DNA of 64,000 bases, from positions 1 through 64,000 of the forward strand of contig NZ_SWAR01000011.1 in NCBI RefSeq assembly GCF_006386545.1, in the 5' to 3' direction. The translations under genes and the position numbers were made by a program. Below, one piece after another: positions 1-9,008 of the stretch (position 1 is the first letter of the stretch; every line of letters begins with the position of its first letter). Source of the DNA: Methylibium rhizosphaerae. Its GTDB lineage: Bacteria > Pseudomonadota > Gammaproteobacteria > Burkholderiales > Burkholderiaceae_C. Under the pieces are notes generated by a model, which was not told the DNA's origin, made no database searches, and worked only from the letters and a program-made list of their open reading frames with translations.

Positions 1-101
1 TAACAGAAATGCGCGCGTCATCCAGGCGTTGCTTAGCAGCGAGACGACATACCGTCGGCCAGTGACTGCTTGACGAGCAGCAACCACCACCCATCCCCCC
101 G

Positions 102-123
102 CCCTTCCCACCAGCGGGAAGGG
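102..123. repeat. 8-bp perfect inverted repeat (hairpin)
   Basis: CCCTTCCC and GGGAAGGG face each other across a 6-nt loop. The hairpin has no T-run on either side, so it is not a convincing intrinsic terminator. It could be a dispersed palindromic repeat or the end of a gene that lies to the left of the window. Confidence 0.4.
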
Positions 124-129
124 AGCGCC

Positions 130-392
130 CAACGACGTCCACAAGGAAAGACACCAACGCAGGGTCGGACCAGCATACTGAGACCCTGAACTACCTTCCG
201 GTTGGGGCGTACGCCTCAAGCCGAACTGCTGCTGAGGACGGGATGCGCGAATCTCATCGAGGCTGCGGGCATGCGACAAACTTGCCCACCAAGCAAGCCG
301 TATACATGTACGCAGAGCAACTTGACATCATCAGCGCGGGCCCTCTGGACCGTGGCCGCGTCGAGCTTGACAATGTGTCTGATGAGACCTAA
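130..392 (+). other. Gene-poor left end with a coding-like fragment
   Basis: The first 496 bases contain no gene I can support. One plus-strand frame stays open to a TAA at 390-392 and ends in a protein-like, charged tail (MYAEQLDIISAGPLDRGR from about 306). I see no good start codon or ribosome-binding site and recognise no family. It may be the decayed 3' end of a gene. Another frame has a 65-codon ORF at 202-399, but its composition does not look like protein. Confidence 0.2.
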
Positions 393-496
393 AAGTTAAG
401 TCTGCTTACGCGGCTGTGCGGGTGCTGCACCCTTCTCGTTCGAATGAAGCGGACGCGAATTCACACGGCTCCCAATGGTTTCGAAGGGGGTGATCT

Positions 497-1591
497 GTGA
501 ATCGCCGAACGCTTCTGCTCGCCTCAGCGCATGTGGGCTTATTCAGCATGGCTCGTCCGGTGCGAGCGCAGCAGCAACCGCGGATCGTTTTTCTAAACCC
601 AGGCGAGTCCGTCGAACGCGGAGCCGGTCCGTATTGGCAACTCGTGGCCCAGGCGATGTCACATGCCGCGGCGAGCCTGGGTATGAACCTGGAAGTGCTC
701 TACGGCGAGAGAGACCACCTGGTGACGCTGCGCCAGGCCGAGCAGTTGGCTCAGCGCGCCGACCCGCCGGACTATGTTGTGATCGTCAACGAGAAGCTCA
801 CGGCGCCGACGATTCTGCAGATGTTCGCCCGATCCTCTGCAAAGGTACTTCTGATCCACAACGACCTCACGCCCGAGCAACGGCGCGAGATCGGCAACGA
901 GCGCCAGAAGATCAGCAACTGGATCGGCACGATAACGTCGAACGGGAGAAGCAGCGGCTACACGCTCATTGAATACCTGTACGGCCGGCTTGGCGATCGC
1001 GAGCCACGCATCATCGCCATCACCGGCGATCCACGGACCCCAGTCTCACGCGAGCGAGCCGACGGCATGGAAGACTATGTCGTTCATGCCAAACGCGGCA
1101 CCATTCATCAGCTCATGTTCGGAGACTGGACCTATAACGACGCCGAGCAGAAGGCATCCGTTCTGCTCGCACGCTATCCGGACACGAACATCATTTGGGC
1201 CGCCAACGATGCAATGGCGCTCGGCGCGCTGCGTGCCGTGAAGGCGAAGGGCGCCCCGGTCCTCGTCGGCGGAATGGGCGGCTGGCCCAACGCATTGGTC
1301 AGCGTGCGCGAGGGCGGTCTTACGGCAACCGCTGCCGGCGGCTCTCTCATCGGCGCATGGGCGACGGTGCTCCTCCACGACTATTACCGCGGGCGCGATT
1401 TCGCGGGACATGGAGGACTGAATCAGTCATTCGATCAAGTCATCGTCCACCGTCAGAACCTCGATCGGTTCGATCAGGTCGTCATGAAGGGGTTGAACAT
1501 GCTCGACGTCGCACGCTATTCCAAGTTCCTGAACCCGGCGCCCGGTCCTTATCGGTTCAGCCTGACAGACCTGGTGAACGGCCGCGGGTAG
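497..1591 (+). CDS. Periplasmic sugar-binding-type ABC substrate-binding protein
   Basis: A 364-aa protein starting with GTG at 497, behind the purine-rich AAGGGGG. The N-terminus (residues 1-24) reads as a signal peptide ending near VRAQ. The body resembles the LacI/ribose-binding class of periplasmic proteins: LNPGES near 33-38, PDYVVIVNE near 91-99, TGDP near 175, and a WAANDAMALGALRA stretch in the second lobe. Proteins of this kind bind a small solute outside the membrane and hand it to a permease or a sensor kinase. No permease or ATPase gene is adjacent. The convergent neighbour is a hybrid histidine kinase, and a deleted paralogue lies beyond it at 4040-4450, so a role in signalling is plausible but inferred. 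The ligand is unknown. Confidence 0.75.
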   Translation: MNRRTLLLASAHVGLFSMARPVRAQQQPRIVFLNPGESVERGAGPYWQLVAQAMSHAAASLGMNLEVLYGERDHLVTLRQAEQLAQRADPPDYVVIVNEKLTAPTILQMFARSSAKVLLIHNDLTPEQRREIGNERQKISNWIGTITSNGRSSGYTLIEYLYGRLGDREPRIIAITGDPRTPVSRERADGMEDYVVHAKRGTIHQLMFGDWTYNDAEQKASVLLARYPDTNIIWAANDAMALGALRAVKAKGAPVLVGGMGGWPNALVSVREGGLTATAAGGSLIGAWATVLLHDYYRGRDFAGHGGLNQSFDQVIVHRQNLDRFDQVVMKGLNMLDVARYSKFLNPAPGPYRFSLTDLVNGRG

Positions 1592-1725
1592 CAGCGCGCT
1601 CCACTTGGAACCCATCAGGACGTCTTTGCGCAGGCGAGCGAACGCCTGTTCGACCAGCGGTCTAGGGTCTGCGAACGCTATTTGGAGCTTCACGCCCAGG
1701 AATATCCCGCGGCGGCCGCAGCCAT

Positions 1726-4035
1726 TTACTCGGCGGCTGGATGCACCCACCGCAGCAGCACGGCGCGCAGATCCTGCTCGTTGATGGGCTTGACCACGAC
1801 GTCGTTCATGCCCGCATCCAGGCACTTCTGACGATCCTGCTGCATTGCGTTGGCTGTCATTGCGGCGATCGGCAGCTTCTGCAGTGCCCTGATCTTGCGG
1901 ATTTCCCGCGTCGCCGTGACACCGTCCATGACCGGCATCTGCATATCCATGAAGACCAGGTCGTAGGACGCTTGCTGCACCATGTGCAGCGCGATCTGGC
2001 CGTTGCCGGCAACATCCACGACCAGGCCGAAGTCTTCCAGCAGTTCGGTGGCCACCAGTTGGTTTATGTCGTTGTCCTCCACCAGCAGCACGCGCGCGCC
2101 GTGCAGCGCCACGAGGCGCCCGTCGGCTTGGTCAGCCTCGTCACCCGCCATTGCCCTGACGCCCTGCCGTTCGCCCAGCGCGCTCATGGTGATGTCGAAC
2201 AGGGGCGAGGCGGTGACTGGTTTGATCAGCACGTTGTCGATGCCGATTGCGTTCGCTTGCTGTAGCAGTTCCTCACTACCGTAAGCTGTCACCATCAGAA
2301 GCAGCGACGGCCCCTCCAGTCCGAGTGCCTTGATGCGGCGCGCCGTCTCCATTCCATCCATGCCCGGCATGCGCCAGTCCAGATAGATGACGTCGTAGGG
2401 CGTGGCCTGGGCCGCGGCCCACCGAACTTCGTCCACTGCGGCTGCTCCAGAGGATACTTGCATCGCGGTGAAGGTCATGCCTTCGAGCATAGTGACCATG
2501 GCGGCCCGGGCGTACGCGTTGTCGTCCACTACCAGGGCGCGCCGTCCCCGCAGCTCGGGGTTCGGCATGAGAGTGCGTTCGCGTGCGGTGCTGATCCCCA
2601 GCCGCGCCGAAAACCAGAAGGTGCTGCCCTTGCCGTATTCGCTCTCCACGCCAACCTCGCCGCCCATCAGCTGGGCCAGCCTCTTGGAAATCGCCAGGCC
2701 CAGGCCGCTCCCTCCGAATTTGCGCGTGATGGAAGTGTCAGCCTGCGAGAAGCTTTGGAACAGCCGGTCCAGCTGCTCGAGCCTGAGGCCGATGCCGCTG
2801 TCGCGCACCCGGAAATTGAGCATCACATGGTCTTCGGTGCGCTCGCTGGCCCGCACCGAAATGACGATCTCGCCTTTCTCGGTGAACTTCACCGCGTTGT
2901 TGGCGTAGTTCAGCAGGATCTGTCCCAGCCGCAGAGAGTCGCCGACCAGGTACGACGGTACGCCAGGAGCCACGTCAAACACCAACTCCAGACCCTTCTC
3001 GCGGGCTTGCTCGCCGATTACGCAGGCGAGGTTGTCCAGCAGAGGTTCCAGCTTGAAATCGGCGTGCTCCAGGTCCAGCTTGCCGGCCTCGACCTTGGAA
3101 AAGTCGAGGATGTCGTTGATCACGCCCAGCAGGTGCTGGCCAGAGGTCAGGACCTTGATGATGTGGTCACGCTGGGGCGGCGTCAGCCCGGTCTTGAGTA
3201 CCAGTTGCGACAAGCCGATGATGGCATTCATGGGCGTGCGGATTTCGTGGCTCATGTTGGCCAGGAAGGCGCTTTTGGCCTCGCTGGCCTCCTCGGCACA
3301 CCGCTTGGCTTGCTCCAGCTGCGCCGTGCGCTCGTGCACTGTCTGCTCCAGCCGCTGGGTGAAATCGCGCAGGCGGTCAGCCATGGTGTTGACGCGGGTC
3401 GCCAGCCGGCCCAGCTCGTCGCCGGACCGGACGGTGCAGCGCGCGTCCAGGTCGCCGCCGGCCACGCGGTCCACCATTTCCTCCAGCCTCGCAATCGGTG
3501 CCTGCACTATGCGCCGCAGCAGTACGAAGGTGAGGACATACACCAGGGCCACCATGCCGGCCAGCAGCGCCGCGATGGTGTTGCGCGCGTGCGCGATCGC
3601 CTGTTCGGCCACCGAGCGGCTTAGCACCATGCGCACCTGCCCGATCTCGCGCAGCGGGCCGCCCGGGGCCGCGTGGCGGATGACGACCACACGCTCCACG
3701 CCGTGGGCCAGCTCTTCAGGGCTGCCCTTGACCACTTCGGCCACGGTGCCGTAACTGACGGCGGTGACATGCAGCAGCGCGACCTCGGAATTGGGCGACA
3801 GCGCGGCGAGCTGGCGCGCGACGGAATCCCGGTCCACGTTCCACAGCGGCAGCGCGAGCGACTCACTGAGCAGCGCCGAGACGTGCGTGGCCCGCGCTTC
3901 GAGTTCCTGCAGGCGGCGATCCCGCTCGCGTTCGACGAACACGAAGGCGATGCCCGCGGCGAACAGCGCAACCAGCAGCCCGATGACCAGCATCAGCTTG
4001 GTCTGCAGGCCGGCTGCCAGTGTGAAGGCCGGCAT
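1726..4035 (-). CDS. Hybrid sensor histidine kinase with two receiver domains
   Basis: A 769-aa membrane kinase. An N-terminal membrane helix (about 12-32), a periplasmic stretch to about 145 and a second helix (about 150-172) are followed by HAMP and coiled coil (to about 245). Then come HisKA with the H-box [13 protein letters not shown] (near 260), HATPase with GSGLGLAIS, and two receiver domains. Receiver 1 has VVDDN and [11 protein letters not shown]; receiver 2 has LVEDN and [11 protein letters not shown] with a VVKP lysine near the C-terminus. No HPt domain is present, so a separate phosphotransfer partner is expected. The start lies 4 bases after the stop of the truncated binding-protein gene at 4040, implying they were once one operon. 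The original input was therefore probably a solute-loaded periplasmic protein; this is inference from gene order. Confidence 0.85.
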   Translation of the reverse strand: MPAFTLAAGLQTKLMLVIGLLVALFAAGIAFVFVERERDRRLQELEARATHVSALLSESLALPLWNVDRDSVARQLAALSPNSEVALLHVTAVSYGTVAEVVKGSPEELAHGVERVVVIRHAAPGGPLREIGQVRMVLSRSVAEQAIAHARNTIAALLAGMVALVYVLTFVLLRRIVQAPIARLEEMVDRVAGGDLDARCTVRSGDELGRLATRVNTMADRLRDFTQRLEQTVHERTAQLEQAKRCAEEASEAKSAFLANMSHEIRTPMNAIIGLSQLVLKTGLTPPQRDHIIKVLTSGQHLLGVINDILDFSKVEAGKLDLEHADFKLEPLLDNLACVIGEQAREKGLELVFDVAPGVPSYLVGDSLRLGQILLNYANNAVKFTEKGEIVISVRASERTEDHVMLNFRVRDSGIGLRLEQLDRLFQSFSQADTSITRKFGGSGLGLAISKRLAQLMGGEVGVESEYGKGSTFWFSARLGISTARERTLMPNPELRGRRALVVDDNAYARAAMVTMLEGMTFTAMQVSSGAAAVDEVRWAAAQATPYDVIYLDWRMPGMDGMETARRIKALGLEGPSLLLMVTAYGSEELLQQANAIGIDNVLIKPVTASPLFDITMSALGERQGVRAMAGDEADQADGRLVALHGARVLLVEDNDINQLVATELLEDFGLVVDVAGNGQIALHMVQQASYDLVFMDMQMPVMDGVTATREIRKIRALQKLPIAAMTANAMQQDRQKCLDAGMNDVVVKPINEQDLRAVLLRWVHPAAE

Positions 4036-4039
4036 GGGG

Positions 4040-4450
4040 TCAGCTTGTGCGGCTGCGCTCGGCCAGACGCTCCAACCTGAAGTCGAAGCCGCCGAGCCGC
4101 GGATTCAGGGCCTGGCCGGAGAAACCCACGCCGGGCAGCGCGCCCGGAGCCGGGATCACGTAGTCGGACGCGGGCACCGCCCGGGCCCGGAGTTGTGCCT
4201 GGCGCCGCATCAGCAGATGGTGGCCCTCGCCATACTGGACCTCCAGCCCCAACGCGTCGACCGCGGACTGCATGAAAGCGCTGACTATGCGCCACAACGG
4301 CCCGGCGCCGCGCCCTACCGACTCGCCGGGGTTGAAGAGTGCCAGCTGGGACACTGCCTGCTGGCCACGAAGTGCCGGCGCCGCTGCCAAGACTGCCGCC
4401 TGCCTGCCCAAACGCAACACATTGCGCCGGGGAATCCCGATCCTCTGCAC
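4040..4450 (-). pseudogene. Internally deleted periplasmic binding protein (remnant)
   Basis: A 136-codon frame with a GTG start at 4450 behind AGGAG. Its residues about 35-100 (LFNPGESVGRGAGPLW to ASDYVI) align with residues 33-96 of the full-length binding protein at 497-1591. Its tail ([15 protein letters not shown]) aligns with residues 345-359 of that protein (LNPAPGPYRFSLTDL). About 245 residues between these blocks, nearly all of both lobes, are missing, yet the reading frame is kept. It cannot form a solute-binding fold. It could be an in-frame deletion product that still provides translational coupling to the kinase gene 4 bases downstream. Confidence 0.75.
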
Positions 4451-4629
4451 GCTGTGCTCCTGACCCCCTGCAGCCGATATGAGAGATTACATCGCAGCGG
4501 GATGCGAATGGGGAAGATACCTAGGCGGTCTCCTTATCTACTAGTTCGGGTACGTATTGTTCAGGCTTGCGCCGCGCCCTCTCCGGCCCATCGGCCAAAT
4601 GCTGCGGTGGCGCTTGCCGAGGCCTGTCA

Positions 4630-4722
4630 GGATGTGCCAGTTCGGCATCCTGGTGCACTGAGGCTGCGCTGCGCGCAATGCGGCCACGACAAGCTGCTCG
4701 CGTTCAGCTGCAAGCGCCGAGA
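4630..4722 (+). mobile_element. IS91-family transposase zinc-finger remnant
   Basis: Read in one frame this stretch gives RLRCAQCGHDKLLAFSCKRR, the Cys-rich start of IS91/IS801-type transposases (CxxCGH...FSCKxRG). Just upstream, in another frame, it reads FGILVH, which normally precedes that motif, so a small deletion or frameshift has broken the gene. No further transposase sequence follows after 4722. It is a scrap marking past transposition next to the deleted binding-protein gene. Confidence 0.55.
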
Positions 4723-5206
4723 AACGATGCAAGCGCTGTTGGCGGTGCGCTCGGTGCTCTGAAAATTGCTTGGTCCTTGCGGTAGCGGTCGTCCGCGTAT
4801 GTCGGGTGTTGGCCGGGTCCGTGAGTTCGGGCCCACGCCCCGACAGCCGACCCTCGCGGGCGAAGGGGTGAGGACCAAGGTCAGCTATCTGGTCGCGCTG
4901 TTGACTGACGTACGCAGCTGTTTAGGGTTATCGGACACCTGCCCGGGTGCCGCGATCAAGCGTTGCGTTGTCCCGGGGGTACGGGTCGGGGTACCAGCAA
5001 GTATGGTTAAGCTAGAAACAATGCATGCATGCGCATTGCCGATGATCATTCGGGAGAGGCCCGAGCACCAGCTATAAATTCGCCGACGTCCGCAGAGTCC
5101 GCGAAGCTCTCCCAAAGCCCCGCCAGTCAACGACCGCCCAGCTCGCGGACCCTGAGCCGGCGTTCATCGCGCGCTTGACGCCGTCGTCCACCATCCAAGC
5201 CGCCGC
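4723..5206. other. Gene-free spacer
   Basis: No frame in these 484 bases has a credible start, ribosome-binding site and protein-like composition. It lies downstream of the large effector-like gene. I see no strong terminator hairpin with a T-run. Base composition around 4880-5070 appears less GC-rich than the neighbours, fitting an acquired or scarred segment. Confidence 0.4.
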
Positions 5207-8200
5207 TCAGGCGGGCGCACCGGCGCCGGGCTCGTCCGGACGCCGCCACATCGGCACGAAATGCGTGTCGTCGCAATGCAGGTAGACCGCCGGGTCGTCC
5301 GGCGAGCCGACCGACTGCAGCGCGCTGAGGCCGAGCCCCTCGCCCTGCTGCCGGAAGGTATGCACCTGCAGCTCGAGGGCGCGTGCGATCACGTGCATGG
5401 CGCCGTTGTCGTCCTCGAACATCTCCCCGTCGCGGCTCAGCCCGAGCCGGTCGGCCGCCTGGCGCAGGCGCTGTGCAAGGTGGTCGACCAGGGGCTGCCC
5501 GCCATCCGCACCGCGCGGGCGCTGCAGCTTGAGCTGGGCCATTGAGTCGAACCAGCAGGCATTCCCTCTCCCGCTCGCCTCGCCGCGCTTGAACAGGCGC
5601 TGCGCCTGCGACGCCGTCCAGACCTCCCCGGGAGGAACCGCCGCGGCCGGCAGCCCGTGGGCAGGTCGTCCCTGTTCCTGCAGCCAGCCTGTCTGTGCAA
5701 GGGAGCGGCGCAGCACGCCGGCCTGCGCGGCGATCTCCCGCACATCGTTCGCCACGGTGGGTGACGGCCGGAAGTCGGTCTCGCGCTCCAGCTGCCGCAC
5801 GACACCGCGAAAGCTCCGCCGCCCCGCCTCCAGCAGGCCGTGCAGCACCTGCTGCACCTGCTCCCGTCCCACCGGCACATCGAAGGCCGGCGCCGCACCG
5901 AGCCGGCGCAGCACGGCCACGCCTGTCTCCGCGGCCTGGTGCAAGGCGACGATCTGTGCATCGCCCGGGCTCAGGGGCACATCGGCCGCAGCGACGGAGG
6001 AAGCCCGCGGCCGCAGCGGGGCCGCCACCGACGCATCGTCCTTGCGCGACGGCACATCCAGCGCACGCCGCTTGACGGGTTGCTGCGGTGCCGGCGCGCC
6101 GCGCTTGGCCGGCATGCGCAGGGCAACGCGGGAATCGGTGCGCGGTGGCTCGGCACGCGAGGCAGCACGCGGCGGCGTCCCTGGAGCGTCGGAGTCGCTG
6201 TCAGTGTCGTGGTCGACCGTCAGCCGGCCTTCGCGGCTGCGCGTGACATAGGTCGGGATCCCCTGCCGGACATTGCGGTCGATCACGCCCTCGGTGTCCG
6301 AGAAAGCTTGCGCCGTCCGGCCGAGCCAGAAGGGCCCGCGCCGCGCTTGGTCGTCGAGGCCGATCTCGTCGGCACAGGTGCCGCACGGGCGCATGGTGCC
6401 GGCCAGCTGGCTCGGGTCGAGCGGTCGTCCGCGGGCCTCCTTCGACCATTGATCGAGACGGCGCTCGGCATGCAGCCTCAGCTCCTTGCCGTCGAGCGCG
6501 AACGCCTCGATAGGCACCACGAAGGACTTGGCGCGGATCGCATCGAGCACCTGGCGGGCGGCCGGGTCGACCGCCGCGCCCGGGGTGTCCTCGGCCAGCC
6601 CTTGAAGCAGCTTTCGGGCGTGGCGTGCCTGGCGCGGTGCCAGCTGCCCGGTGTCGAGCGCCTGACGCGCCGCATCGGCCAGCCCCCCGCTGTCAAGCAG
6701 ATCGCGGATCCGGCGCGCATCCGCGTTGCGCCCCGTCGCGATGGCGATGGAGCCCGAGTCCGGGTCGAACTGGCACTGCACTTCCAAGGTCCCCGGCAAG
6801 GCCTCGCGCAGGGCCGTCGACAGCCAGCGCAGCACCTGCCGGGATCGCTCGCCCTCGTAGGAGCGTGGATCGCGCACGAGTTCCGGATTGGCCGCATAGA
6901 GATTGTCGAGCTGCCTGCCCTTGCCGTCGGCCGGGTCGCCGGCAGGTACCACGAAGAGTTTCACCGGCTCGTTGAACGCAGGCGCGAATTCGACGCGCTT
7001 CATGGTCGAACGCTCCGAGGGACGCGGCGCCGTCCCGCCCTGTGCCAGCGTGCCCAGTGTGGCGAGCAGCTCGTCGAGGCCCTTCGAGAGATGGGGCTCG
7101 AGATGGGTGAGGTGCGGTTCGATCTCCGCGCGAGGGCGCACCCGGCCACCGGGAGCTGCCACGAGCGCGAAGACATCGGGCAACACGCCCCGCCGGCGCG
7201 CGGCCTCCTCGGGCGAGAGGGTGGCGTCGCGCCGCAGGTCCGCGAGCGCCTTGCCCGCCTCGGGCAGGCGGCCCCGCAACGTCTGCAAGACCTCGGCGGC
7301 ACGGACAGGGGCGACCGGCAAGGCAGCGGCTTCCCGGGCCAGACCCACGCCCGCGAGCGCCTTGCGCAGCGGCTCACGCTGGTCCCGGTAGTCGGGATAC
7401 GTCGCCACGGCCTTCGGATCGGCCAGCCGCACCTTGCCGTCCTGGACGGTGATCAGCTTGAGCAGAAGGGTGTCGGAGGTGTCGAGTTGACGGGACAGGC
7501 CTCTCGCGGAAAGTGGCCCGTCCGACTTCTGTTCCCAGCCCTTAGCTGCCCGCAGGGTACGCACCAACAGGCGCGCGGAGACGACGTTCTCGGCGGGGGC
7601 TTGCGGGGCATCGGGCAGCGCTTCGGCATGCTCCGCGTGCCCCAGGCGCACCAGGAGCTCCCGCAGCTCGGGCAGCCGCTCGGCATATCCGTCGAGGCGG
7701 GTAAGACTCGACACGCCGCTCCGCGGCGCGCCATTCGCCTTCAGCCAGCGGGTGATGGTGCTTCCCTTGGTGCCGATCTTCTGCGCAACGTCTGCCAGCG
7801 TATCCGGATTGCGAACCAGGTCCGGCCGCTCGATGCGATCGCGCATCGCCTGCAGTGCCCGCACCAGCAGGTCGGCGTCCACATGCTGCTTCACCTCCGC
7901 CGGCGGTGGCAGATCGCCCTGGTGCAGATCGAGCTTCCGGGCCAGTTCCTGCAATGGCGCGCGCAGACGCTCGTACTCCGGCATGCGAGCCAGGCTCTTC
8001 GCCAGGCCCGCCTTCTCCCATCGGCTCTTCCCCACCCATTCACGCACTCGCTGCACTGTAAACCCGCGTTCCGCCGCGATCTCGAGGGGCGCCTTCCTGC
8101 CCGCGAAATCGCTCAGGATCGCGTGCACGTCCTCCGCCGTGAACCGCTTGCGAGGCCCGGGGCCGCGGGGCGCCATGACGGCCTTCTTGATCTCCTGTCT

Positions 8201-8797
8201 TCGCACCGCCTGCTCAGGCAGGGCGTCCGCGGCGCCCTGCTGGCCCAGGCCGCGCAGCGCGGCCTGCAGCTCGGAACGATGGGCCTCATAGCCGTTCAGC
8301 GCGCCAATTTCAAACGCGCGTTTCTGGATGACGCCCTCTTCGCTCACCCAGCTCGCGATGAACTCCCGCGAATGGTTCATCGAGCGTGCCATGTCGGCCA
8401 GCGGATCGGCTCCGGCGCCGGCCCCCGCACGGCCCTTGGCGGCAAGGACGGCCTGCAGCGTTTCCGTCAGAGCCTTCGCATCGAACGTCCGGCGCCTGCC
8501 CTTCCCCCGGGCCGGCTGAGGCTTGGCGGCCGCCACGGAGGCGGTGTGGGGGCGGGCGCAGACCTGGTCCAGCCGGCCGAGCGCGACCCTCGGCGCGAGG
8601 TCCGACGATGCAGCGTCGCGCGCCGGTGCGCGCGCCTGGAGCTCATGGGCGCCCGCAGGTGCGGCCCTGTCCGCGCGGGTAAGCGCGGGTGTCTGCCGTG
8701 ATGCAGAGGCCGGCGTTTGGGGGTTCCATTCCGCCGACGATGACGATCCGCTGCTGATCGCCGGCGATGAAGATCCGCCGCTGATGCGATGTGTCAT
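5207..8797 (-). CDS. Large effector-like protein: helical/HTH repeats, deaminase-like domain, OTU-like C-terminus
   Basis: The start is ATG 8797, behind GAGGAG with 6-nt spacing, giving 1196 aa; an in-frame start at 8857 lacks this signal. Residues 1-100 are Ser/Pro/Ala-rich and disordered, like type III secretion leaders. About 104-590 hold five repeats of 92-104 residues, each with an HTH-like core and ending in a Y-x-R-x-x-x-LxxAL-LG-ALP pattern. About 600-830 contain LHAERR (HAE at 776-778) and RPCGTC (Cys 805 and 808), the zinc motif pair of the cytidine-deaminase superfamily. Near the C-terminus GRGNACWFDS (Cys 1081) and DDTHFVPM (His 1179) fit an OTU-like or papain-like cysteine protease. 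Export into a host cell, base or nucleotide deamination and deubiquitination are inferences. No immunity gene is evident beside it. Confidence 0.65.
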   Translation of the reverse strand: MTHRISGGSSSPAISSGSSSSAEWNPQTPASASRQTPALTRADRAAPAGAHELQARAPARDAASSDLAPRVALGRLDQVCARPHTASVAAAKPQPARGKGRRRTFDAKALTETLQAVLAAKGRAGAGAGADPLADMARSMNHSREFIASWVSEEGVIQKRAFEIGALNGYEAHRSELQAALRGLGQQGAADALPEQAVRRQEIKKAVMAPRGPGPRKRFTAEDVHAILSDFAGRKAPLEIAAERGFTVQRVREWVGKSRWEKAGLAKSLARMPEYERLRAPLQELARKLDLHQGDLPPPAEVKQHVDADLLVRALQAMRDRIERPDLVRNPDTLADVAQKIGTKGSTITRWLKANGAPRSGVSSLTRLDGYAERLPELRELLVRLGHAEHAEALPDAPQAPAENVVSARLLVRTLRAAKGWEQKSDGPLSARGLSRQLDTSDTLLLKLITVQDGKVRLADPKAVATYPDYRDQREPLRKALAGVGLAREAAALPVAPVRAAEVLQTLRGRLPEAGKALADLRRDATLSPEEAARRRGVLPDVFALVAAPGGRVRPRAEIEPHLTHLEPHLSKGLDELLATLGTLAQGGTAPRPSERSTMKRVEFAPAFNEPVKLFVVPAGDPADGKGRQLDNLYAANPELVRDPRSYEGERSRQVLRWLSTALREALPGTLEVQCQFDPDSGSIAIATGRNADARRIRDLLDSGGLADAARQALDTGQLAPRQARHARKLLQGLAEDTPGAAVDPAARQVLDAIRAKSFVVPIEAFALDGKELRLHAERRLDQWSKEARGRPLDPSQLAGTMRPCGTCADEIGLDDQARRGPFWLGRTAQAFSDTEGVIDRNVRQGIPTYVTRSREGRLTVDHDTDSDSDAPGTPPRAASRAEPPRTDSRVALRMPAKRGAPAPQQPVKRRALDVPSRKDDASVAAPLRPRASSVAAADVPLSPGDAQIVALHQAAETGVAVLRRLGAAPAFDVPVGREQVQQVLHGLLEAGRRSFRGVVRQLERETDFRPSPTVANDVREIAAQAGVLRRSLAQTGWLQEQGRPAHGLPAAAVPPGEVWTASQAQRLFKRGEASGRGNACWFDSMAQLKLQRPRGADGGQPLVDHLAQRLRQAADRLGLSRDGEMFEDDNGAMHVIARALELQVHTFRQQGEGLGLSALQSVGSPDDPAVYLHCDDTHFVPMWRRPDEPGAGAPA

Positions 8798-8926
8798 GGA
8801 TGCTCCTCGCCGCCAAGCATGCCTTGCAGGGAGATGGGCGGCTGCAAGACGGCGCAACGCTGTCCCGATTGGCGAAGCCGGCTCCTACTTCACCAACGGT
8901 GCGGTGCGGTGCGGTGCGCGATCGGC

Positions 8927-8946
8927 GGTGCGCGAGGTCGCGCACC
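8927..8946. promoter_or_regulatory. 20-bp near-perfect palindrome upstream of the effector-like gene
   Basis: GGTGCGCGA-GG-TCGCGCACC is a 9-bp dyad with a 2-bp centre, lying in the 211-bp gap between the DUF4231 gene and the effector-like gene. It follows a short run of GGTGC repeats (about 8899-8918). The spacing suits an operator for a dimeric regulator better than a terminator, as the centre is too short for a good RNA loop and no T-run follows. Function is inferred from position only. Confidence 0.4.
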
Positions 8947-9008
8947 GGCTGCGGCGGTTGGTCCGTCGGCCTCGGTCGCATGCCATCGACATCGCTGCGC
9001 GGAGGAGC

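Noticed and set aside
5840-8701. 953-codon frame on the plus strand
   Set aside because: It is antisense to the effector-like gene. Its Arg/His/Gly/Pro-rich translation has no family features and it has no ribosome-binding site; high-GC coding DNA keeps antisense frames open.
5207-8797. Type VI effector of the tss operon in this window
   Set aside because: The genes are more than 50 kb apart, and no PAAR, VgrG, MIX or Hcp feature or immunity gene was seen. An OTU-like domain also points to a eukaryotic target rather than rival bacteria.
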